Assembly (NCBI GenBank): GCA_903970475.1
Contig: CAJCIQ010000217.1
Span: 1 to 40,885, forward strand
Source of the DNA: Beijerinckiaceae bacterium
GTDB lineage: Bacteria > Bacteroidota > Bacteroidia > Chitinophagales > Chitinophagaceae
DNA length: 40,885 nt
Reading direction: 5' to 3'
Numbering within the stretch: position 1 is the stretch's first letter; the number at the start of each line of letters is the position of its first letter. Shown here piece after piece: positions 34,382 through 40,885 of the stretch. The notes below the pieces were generated by a model. The model saw nothing but the letters and a program-made list of their open reading frames with translations. It made no database searches and had not been told where the DNA came from. The translations under genes and the position numbers were made by a program.

Positions 34382-35908
34382 TTGAGTTCGATTAAGCGTT
34401 TGGCAGGACAGACTATGTGGTATGGAGTCAGCTCCATCTTCGTCCGGTTTTTGAATTATGGTCTTACTCCCCTGTTGACCGGAGTTTTAGTTACCAGCGG
34501 GTACGGCGAAATGAGCAAAGTTTATGCTGCCATTCCCTTTCTGAATGTCATCTTTACCTATGGGTTGGAAACGGCTTTTTTCCGTTATTCCCAGAAGGAA
34601 CAATTTCCCGGTCAGGTTTATGACAACCTGATCATATCCATCCTTTTCAGCACCGCATTCCTGGGAGGGGCTATGATCGCCTTTAAGAACCCCATTGCGC
34701 ATTTGCTGAGGGTGGAAAAACATCCTGAATACATTACCTGGGTCGCCTGGATCATTATGTTGGATACCTTGTCCACCTTACCTTTTGCCAAGCTCCGCCT
34801 TGACAACCGACCTATCAAATACGCCTTTATCCGTGTCGCAGGCATTCTGGTGAATATCGGATTACTGGTTATCTTCTATTATGTATGCCCTAAGCTTCAG
34901 AAACAGGGGACAATGTCCCCCCTGTTACTGATTTATTCAAGCGACAAGGAATCACAAGTAGGTTATGTTTTCATAGCCAATCTGGCTATGTCCGCCCTGA
35001 CCTTCTTCTTACTGATCAAGGAGTTCTTTCAATTCAAGTGGAAATTCAACTGGCCCCTGTGGAGAGATATTATCATCTATTCCCTGCCCATTACCATTGC
35101 CGGTTTTGGAGGCATGATCAATGAAACCTTTGACCGCATCATGCTGAGTTGGTGGGCCCCCGTTACCACCGAAAAAGCGGCCGATGTCCTGGTAGGTATC
35201 TACAGTGCCAACTACAAATTATCCATACTGATCACTTTGTTCATACAAGCCTTTAGGCTGGGAGCCGAACCTTTCTTTTTCAAGCAGGCCCAGGGAGAGA
35301 ATCCGCAACGGGTATACGCCAGGGTGATGAAATTCTTTGTCCTAACCATTTGTTTCATGTTTCTGTTTGTGGCCCTGTACCTGGAAATCTGGAAGCACTT
35401 CGTCACCAATCCAGAAATGTGGGTGGGGCTTAAAGTAGTACCTATCCTGTTATTTGCCAATATGTTTCTGGGGATTTACTATAACCTGGCCATATGGTAT
35501 AAACTTTCCAACAATACCATGTCAGGAGCATATATTACCCTGATCGGGGCTGGAATTACCTTGATCATTAATTACCTGTTCATACCCCATTATGGAATGA
35601 TGGCTTGTGCCTGGGCAACCTGTATCTGTTACAGCTCCATGATGGTGATCTCCTTTATCTGGGGCCAGCGGGTATACCCTGTTCCTTATCCGTGGAAGAA
35701 GCTCCTGGCCTATATGGCCATCGTGCTTATATTCTTCTGGATTCACCAGGGCATCATTTCCCTTACCCAGTCAAAAGTCGTCTATTTTACAACGGCCACC
35801 CTTCTACTGGGCGCCTTTGGAGCCTTTGTTGTCCGGGTTGAAAAAAAGGAGTTCCGCAGGTATCCCATCCTGCTGAAGGTGCCCATTCTAGGAAAATTGC
35901 TCGCCTAG
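34382..35908 (+). CDS. Wzx-type polysaccharide flippase (MOP superfamily)
   Basis: The 508-residue protein has about 14 hydrophobic segments and the family start RLAGQTMWYGVSSIFVRFLN. Members move lipid-linked oligosaccharides across the inner membrane. The start is TTG at 34382: the codon before the preceding one is a stop in this frame (34376), so nothing further upstream is possible, and the next ATG would cut off the N-terminal amphipathic part. AATAGGA just upstream may be a weak ribosome site. No glycosyltransferases are adjacent, so the glycan cannot be named. It could work with the WecA-like enzyme in this window, which is speculation. Confidence 0.87.
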   Translation: MSSIKRLAGQTMWYGVSSIFVRFLNYGLTPLLTGVLVTSGYGEMSKVYAAIPFLNVIFTYGLETAFFRYSQKEQFPGQVYDNLIISILFSTAFLGGAMIAFKNPIAHLLRVEKHPEYITWVAWIIMLDTLSTLPFAKLRLDNRPIKYAFIRVAGILVNIGLLVIFYYVCPKLQKQGTMSPLLLIYSSDKESQVGYVFIANLAMSALTFFLLIKEFFQFKWKFNWPLWRDIIIYSLPITIAGFGGMINETFDRIMLSWWAPVTTEKAADVLVGIYSANYKLSILITLFIQAFRLGAEPFFFKQAQGENPQRVYARVMKFFVLTICFMFLFVALYLEIWKHFVTNPEMWVGLKVVPILLFANMFLGIYYNLAIWYKLSNNTMSGAYITLIGAGITLIINYLFIPHYGMMACAWATCICYSSMMVISFIWGQRVYPVPYPWKKLLAYMAIVLIFFWIHQGIISLTQSKVVYFTTATLLLGAFGAFVVRVEKKEFRRYPILLKVPILGKLLA

Positions 35909-35948
35909 CCCCATGTGCGGCGCAACCCCGACATGACCAGGGCCGTAT

Positions 35949-36587
35949 TTACTGCATCCAGGGGTTATTCCATTTTTCGTGCCCAATGGTAGTAGAGGGG
36001 CCGTGACCAGGATATACGACGGTATCCTCCGGAAGAGTAAAAAGCTTTTCCCTGATACTTTTCAGGAGAAGGGAATGATTACCACCCGGCAAATCGGTCC
36101 TTCCTATACTTTCCTTGAAAAGGGCATCCCCACCAATGAGTACCCCCTGGGCAGGTAGGTAGAAACAAATATGACCAGGAGAATGACCAGGTACCAGCAA
36201 ACTTTCCAGTTTATCGTTTCCGAAATTTATAATAGATCCGTCTCCCAGATAAACCAAAGGGCCCTGATAACCGTCAAAGGGTAAATTCCACATCAACCCC
36301 GAGGCCGGAGCCATTTTCAACAATGACTCCTCATCCGGGTGGAGATGCGGTACAAGGCCATAGGTTTCGCTCGCCCATTTGGCGCCAAAAACATGATCCA
36401 AATGGGCATGGGTTTGTAACAATAATTTAGGTCGGATGCCGTTTTCAGACAAAAAACCAGCTAATGCTTCCTTTTCTTCGTCATCGTAACATCCCGGATC
36501 AATGATGATCCCTTCCTTTAGTTCATTTACAAGGATGTAAGTATTTTCCTGAATGGGGCTAAATGTAAATTTCTGAATGTCCAACAT
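35949..36587 (-). CDS. MBL-fold metallo-hydrolase (glyoxalase II-like)
   Basis: The 212-residue enzyme has the dinuclear metal site THAHLDHVFG, plus VPGHSPGHICFY, IGGDALFKESIGRTD and VYPGHGPSTTIGHE. It is close to the YcbL/GloB group, whose members cleave thioesters such as S-lactoylglutathione or related compounds. It lacks the C-terminal domain of classical glyoxalase II. It converges with the flippase gene and diverges from the large outer-membrane protein gene. Confidence 0.9.
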   Translation of the reverse strand: MLDIQKFTFSPIQENTYILVNELKEGIIIDPGCYDDEEKEALAGFLSENGIRPKLLLQTHAHLDHVFGAKWASETYGLVPHLHPDEESLLKMAPASGLMWNLPFDGYQGPLVYLGDGSIINFGNDKLESLLVPGHSPGHICFYLPAQGVLIGGDALFKESIGRTDLPGGNHSLLLKSIREKLFTLPEDTVVYPGHGPSTTIGHEKWNNPWMQ

Positions 36588-36671
36588 AAACTGAATTTTG
36601 TACTTTTAAAGCGAATTCTGCCTTAGCTCCTACTCTCTGTGAATAAACACGAAATAAGAACATTGAACTTT

Positions 36672-39600
36672 ATGAAGCGATTACTCCTGATCATCTGTAG
36701 CCTTGGCTTGTTCGGTATTTCTTCTTTTGCTCAAGTTAATACGGTACAGTTTGGTAAAAACCGGGTGCAATATAAAAACTTCAATTGGAGGTATTATCAG
36801 GCCCCTAATTTCAACGTATACTTCAGTGATGGAGGATTGAATCTTGCCAAATACGTGGTACAGGTGGCCGAAGAGGAGTTACCCGGCCTGGAGCGGTTTG
36901 TGGAATACGGCATGCAACGCAGGGCCAATATTATTCTCTATAATAGCTATAACGAGTATCGACAGAGCAATGTAGGCATGGATTTCGACTGGCAGAACAG
37001 TGGAGGAATGACCAAATTGGTGAATAGCAAACTGGTGATTTATTATACCAGCGACCATAATGAGTTAAGGCGGCAGATCCGGGAAGGGATAGCCCGGGTA
37101 TTGGTGTCCCTGTTGTTATTTGGGGACGATATCGGAGAATTTGCCGGAAACCAGACCTTGCTGGACCTTCCAAAATGGTTAACCGACGGATTTATCTCCT
37201 ATGCAGCCCAAAATTGGAGTACCGCCCAGGATGATGCCCTCAAAAATGCGATGCTCACCAACGATTACAAAAACTTTTACCAGTTTGCCTTTATACAGCC
37301 CGACCTGGCCGGTCAGGCTTTTTGGTATTATATAGAAGAGCGATATGGGAGAGACAAGGTCAACTACTTGTTTTACCTGGCCAGGCTATATAAAAACCTC
37401 AACCATGCCTGCATGGAAATGTGCAAAAAGAAGTTCAAGGATGTACTGGTTGACTTCATGACCCAGGAACAACAAAAATATTACAAGGATATCAGGGGAA
37501 GGAAAAACATACCCAAAGGACGGGTAACCTTGACCCAGGAAGTTACACCCGATCTGGATTATTACAATTTCGCGGCAAATCCCAATCCCAGGAATTATAC
37601 CTATGCCGTTGTTGAGTTCAAGAAGGGAAAATACAAAGTATTGCTCTATCGGAATTTCACCTTGGAAAAAGTACTGTGGAAAGATGGGGTGAAGCAACAA
37701 GCCGACGAAAGAGATCCCCATTACCCCATGCTGGCCTGGGATCCAAAGGGAACCCGGTTAGCCTGTGCCGTGAACAAGGATGGGCATATCAGTGTATTTG
37801 TGTATGATAACTTCAGCCGTACGGTCACTACCAATTTTGACCTGGACCAATTCCAGCAAATCCAGAGCATGAAATACATGCTCGATAATAATACCCTCCT
37901 GTTGAGTGCCACCAAAAATGGCCATTCCGATATATTCATTTATAAAATCAAAGAACGCACCACAGAACAGGTGACCAATGACGGGTTCGATGACCTGGAC
38001 CCCACCTTCGTTGCTTTCCCCAATAAAACCGGGATCATCTTTGCCTCCAACAGACCATCAGCCAGTGCCGTTAGTTCAGATACTTCCCTTCCCTCCAGGA
38101 ACCATTACAATGTCTTCCTGGTAGACAATAACGGTCCTCAATCCACCTATCGCCAGATCACCCAATTGACCTACCTGAAATATGGCAATGCCAGCCATCC
38201 CATGCCTTACAACTCTTCCTATTTCACCTTCCTGACGGATGAAAATGGAATCAGTAACCGGTATGCCGGGTTCTTCTCTACCAAAAGGGCAGGCCTGGAT
38301 ACCCTCATTACGGTGGGTGATGACTTATTACGCAACCCTTCACCCCAGGAACTGGATTCAGCCCTGAAGGTGTGGAATAAGACAGCTCCGGATTCCGTGG
38401 CCTTATATTCCATTACCAATGACTCCGCTTATATCTTCCCCTTAAGTAATTACCAAAGCTCAATCCTGGAAACCGACATTGCAGGGGTCAATAATCAGGT
38501 GACTGAGGTGACCCGCCAAGGTGATTTCAAATTCTTGTACAAGTTACAGGTAGATGAAAAGACCCTGCATGACAGGAATCTGAACGACCGTCCAACGGAC
38601 TATATGAGGGGGATTATGAAAAAGGATGTGTTGTCCAAAGGACAGACCCTGCAACCCGTCAATATAGGCGCTCAGGATACGAGCCACCGCAAACCTGTTA
38701 CCAACGATTTCTTCGAGAGCGAGTTCAATAAAGAAAAAAAGGATACGACTAACCACCAGCAACAGCCCGCTGCCGCTCCGGCAAACAATGCAACTGCTTC
38801 CAACCCGGTACCGGCCCCGCTAAGGGCCACCAATTCGACCTTGCAAAAGGCAAAATTGTTCCAGTATAAACTCAAATTCTCAACCGATTATGTGGTGGCT
38901 AACCTGAACAACCAGGTGATGTTCAACCAATACCAACCTTATGCAGGCGGTTCCGGTCCCATCGAGCCTAATGGTAACGACCTCAATGGTATGATACGCA
39001 TAAGTGTCAGTGACCTGATGGAAGACTATAAATTTGTGGGGGGTATTCAGCTGGGTACAGACTTGAAAGACAACGCCTATATGGTATCTTTCATGAACTA
39101 CAAGCACCGTCTGGATTATGGGGTTAGCTATTACAGAAGCGCCCAGTCTTTTGACGGAGCTTTTGGATTTTCTTACCTGGACTCGGGCACATTATCCCAA
39201 GGAACGTTGTACTCTTACGCCAAAACGATCACCAATATCTATCAAATCAACCTAGCCTATCCTTTTGACCGGGTACACCGCGTCGGAGCCAATATAGGTA
39301 TGCGTTATGACAATACGATCGTGCGCGCAGATCCTACCTCTTCCGTTACCACTGTCGCTGGTCAGGATGCAGATATATCCCTGATATACCCGGATTACAA
39401 ACAAAAATACGCCTTCATACACCTGGAGTACGTTTTTGACAATACCTCCAATCCTACCATGGATATATGGAAGGGCTTACGCTGGAAAATATACAATGAC
39501 TTTTATAAACAGGTAGGGACCAAAACCTCATCCGGAGACAATGGATTAATGAATGACCTGGGATTTGATGCCCGCTGGTACGTACCCATTTACCGGAACT

Positions 39601-40175
39601 TCATCTGGGCCCTCAGGGCAGCCGGAGACTATTCCTTTATCGGAGACCAGCACATCATCTACTACGTGGGTGGTATGGACGGATGGATTGGACCTAAATT
39701 CAATAACGGCAATACACCAGATGGAAGCATCGATTATATTTACCAGGGCCTGGCACTGAACCTGAGGGGATATGACCAGAACGCCATTAATGGGGATTGT
39801 GCCACGACCATTAACTCAGAGTTCAGGTTGCCTATTTTCACTACCTTTTTCAACAAGCCCATCAACAATGCCTTCCTGAGGAATTTCATGGTCACCCAGT
39901 TTTTTGACCTGGGAACCGCCTCCAACGGTCTTGGGGATTGGAAAAGACCTACGACTCATTATACAGACAGAAACCCAGACCCCCAAAATCCATACCCCAC
40001 ACCCATTGACATTTATACCAAGTTAGCAGGCATAGGTCCCTTTTTAGGAGGATATGGTTTTGGTATCCGCAGTACCCTGTTGGGCTACTTCCTGAAACTG
40101 GATGCAGGATGGCCAATGAACGGCTTCTTCCAGGGTAGCCCCAAATGGTATTTCTCCCTGGGATTTGACTTCTGA
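36672..40175 (+). CDS. large outer-membrane protein: degenerate gluzincin + TolB-like propeller + Omp85-like barrel
   Basis: The 1,167-residue product starts with a signal peptide (MKRLLLIICSLGLFGISSFAQ). Residues about 40-280 resemble a peptidase-MA-like gluzincin, but where HExxH is expected the sequence has R137-E-G-I-A141, and LPKWLTDGFISYAA replaces the usual WLxEG. Residues about 290-560 hold WD40/PD40-type repeats as in TolB (HYPMLAWDPKGTRLACAVNK, ATKNGHSDIFIYKI, GIIFASNRP). A Pro/Ala/Asn-rich linker follows. The last ~370 residues form a beta-barrel with LNLRGYDQNAINGD and a terminal Phe (SLGFDF), as in Omp85/BamA proteins. The ATG at 36672 fits the signal peptide. The function is unknown; an outer-membrane assembly or secretion role is inference. 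Confidence 0.8.
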   Translation: MKRLLLIICSLGLFGISSFAQVNTVQFGKNRVQYKNFNWRYYQAPNFNVYFSDGGLNLAKYVVQVAEEELPGLERFVEYGMQRRANIILYNSYNEYRQSNVGMDFDWQNSGGMTKLVNSKLVIYYTSDHNELRRQIREGIARVLVSLLLFGDDIGEFAGNQTLLDLPKWLTDGFISYAAQNWSTAQDDALKNAMLTNDYKNFYQFAFIQPDLAGQAFWYYIEERYGRDKVNYLFYLARLYKNLNHACMEMCKKKFKDVLVDFMTQEQQKYYKDIRGRKNIPKGRVTLTQEVTPDLDYYNFAANPNPRNYTYAVVEFKKGKYKVLLYRNFTLEKVLWKDGVKQQADERDPHYPMLAWDPKGTRLACAVNKDGHISVFVYDNFSRTVTTNFDLDQFQQIQSMKYMLDNNTLLLSATKNGHSDIFIYKIKERTTEQVTNDGFDDLDPTFVAFPNKTGIIFASNRPSASAVSSDTSLPSRNHYNVFLVDNNGPQSTYRQITQLTYLKYGNASHPMPYNSSYFTFLTDENGISNRYAGFFSTKRAGLDTLITVGDDLLRNPSPQELDSALKVWNKTAPDSVALYSITNDSAYIFPLSNYQSSILETDIAGVNNQVTEVTRQGDFKFLYKLQVDEKTLHDRNLNDRPTDYMRGIMKKDVLSKGQTLQPVNIGAQDTSHRKPVTNDFFESEFNKEKKDTTNHQQQPAAAPANNATASNPVPAPLRATNSTLQKAKLFQYKLKFSTDYVVANLNNQVMFNQYQPYAGGSGPIEPNGNDLNGMIRISVSDLMEDYKFVGGIQLGTDLKDNAYMVSFMNYKHRLDYGVSYYRSAQSFDGAFGFSYLDSGTLSQGTLYSYAKTITNIYQINLAYPFDRVHRVGANIGMRYDNTIVRADPTSSVTTVAGQDADISLIYPDYKQKYAFIHLEYVFDNTSNPTMDIWKGLRWKIYNDFYKQVGTKTSSGDNGLMNDLGFDARWYVPIYRNFIWALRAAGDYSFIGDQHIIYYVGGMDGWIGPKFNNGNTPDGSIDYIYQGLALNLRGYDQNAINGDCATTINSEFRLPIFTTFFNKPINNAFLRNFMVTQFFDLGTASNGLGDWKRPTTHYTDRNPDPQNPYPTPIDIYTKLAGIGPFLGGYGFGIRSTLLGYFLKLDAGWPMNGFFQGSPKWYFSLGFDF

Positions 40176-40190
40176 TAAACGATCATCATC

Positions 40191-40859
40191 CTATATTTTC
40201 TGAAGGCCTTCAGTGGACCGCATGACGGGAACGCTGAAGGCCTTTAGCATTCTATACCCAGCCATCATCAATCCCCCGAACAAAATTGATACGGCCCAGG
40301 TTTGACGATATTGAAACGGGAAGATAACCCTTACCCCAATGCTCTTTACCAACGTCAGCGGATGAACGAGTATGTCCCAGGTATTGAAACGCTCAAACCG
40401 CCCCAGGTACACCCCTAATCCGCACAACAAAAAGACAGCAATCAGGCTGATGCTTACCGGTCTGGCCGCATACCTGGTCAACAACCATTTTTCAACGTGC
40501 ATGATAGAAGCATAGGCCAACAGCACGCCATTCCAGGCCGCAGAATACACAATTACGATATCCAGATAAGCCGGGACCGGAGGCCGCTCCTGAAAGTGGA
40601 TCATATCGGTTATCAGGTATGGCGCGTTGGGCAGAAAAAAGAACCAGGTCCCCAGGCACAGAAGATTTCGCGCGGTAGTCAATGACCGCGAGGTATCCAG
40701 GAAGGAACTCGCTAATAAGGGTATGAATGCCAGATAAAGATTCCAGTAGTAAAAGCCATAGGTCAGGGAATGCGTATATATCATCCTGAACGTGACCAAC
40801 CCAACAGGGATACTCAGAGATAATAGCCACCAACGCCAGGAAATCATTGCTTGTTTCAT
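40191..40859 (-). CDS. DUF1361 membrane protein
   Basis: The 222-residue protein has about six hydrophobic segments and the DUF1361 hallmark FFLPNAPYLITDMIH, plus GVYLGRFERFNTWDIL. The family has no known function. It converges with the large outer-membrane gene with a 15-base gap. Only 26 bases of upstream sequence are in the window, so its promoter cannot be judged. Confidence 0.88.
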   Translation of the reverse strand: MKQAMISWRWWLLSLSIPVGLVTFRMIYTHSLTYGFYYWNLYLAFIPLLASSFLDTSRSLTTARNLLCLGTWFFFLPNAPYLITDMIHFQERPPVPAYLDIVIVYSAAWNGVLLAYASIMHVEKWLLTRYAARPVSISLIAVFLLCGLGVYLGRFERFNTWDILVHPLTLVKSIGVRVIFPFQYRQTWAVSILFGGLMMAGYRMLKAFSVPVMRSTEGLQKI

Positions 40860-40885
40860 ATAAGTTGCCAGATTTTAGGAAGGAA

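Overview
The window comes from a chromosome of the phylum Bacteroidota, most likely the order Chitinophagales (family Chitinophagaceae or a relative). Four things support this: two large secreted proteins end in the gliding-motility/CHU_C-type C-terminal domain used by the type IX secretion system; many genes have the Bacteroidota promoter box TAnnTTTG 16-33 bases before the start codon; IleS is of the long eukaryote-like type with a DUF5915-like tail; and a MbnP/MbnH pair and a LolE-like permease of Bacteroidota style are present. Nearly all of the window is ordinary core genome. I see no phage, IS transposase, CRISPR array, rRNA or tRNA.

Layout. 1-2.0 kb (minus): ribosome recycling factor and a WecA/TagO-type lipid-linked glycan initiator. 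2.2-3.1 kb: an N-terminal transketolase subunit without its partner, followed by a gene-free stretch with two long hairpins. 3.4-5.0 kb (minus): rbfA and a LolE-like permease. 5.1-7.0 kb: an MsbA-like ABC exporter. 7.0-11.6 kb (minus): ileS, broken by a one-base frameshift, and a DksA-family protein with a very long Lys/Ala/Pro tail. 11.7-13.3 kb: a small secreted PepSY-like protein and an AraC regulator with a cysteine cluster. 13.4-15.4 kb: gyrB. 15.5-23.0 kb (plus): two tandem lectin/PKD/T9SS proteins, a two-component system and a secreted M28 peptidase. 23.0-27.3 kb (minus): murI and mfd. 27.35-28.45 kb: a leader with an apparent 191-bp insertion, then a ferredoxin-NADP reductase-like gene. 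28.4-32.0 kb (minus): a translation/housekeeping operon dtd-mazG-yihY-glyS plus a small membrane protein. 32.0-34.3 kb (plus): arfB, then the mbnP-mbnH-like pair. 34.4-35.9 kb: a Wzx-type flippase. 36-40.9 kb: an MBL hydrolase, a very large outer-membrane protein (dead gluzincin, TolB-like propeller, Omp85-like barrel) and a DUF1361 membrane protein.

Functional threads. Translation and its quality control (frr, rbfA, ileS, glyS, dtd, arfB), DNA supercoiling and repair (gyrB, mfd), and envelope building (wecA, msbA-like, lolE-like, murI, wzx, Omp85 fusion) dominate. The accessory flavour comes from the secreted lectin pair, the MbnP/MbnH pair and the Omp85 fusion. The observations most worth checking are: the ileS frameshift; the swapped GIHH active-site motif in the same enzyme; the putative small element inserted between the FNR promoter and its start codon; the MbnP homologue that lacks most of the expected metal ligands; and the dead-protease/propeller/Omp85 fusion.
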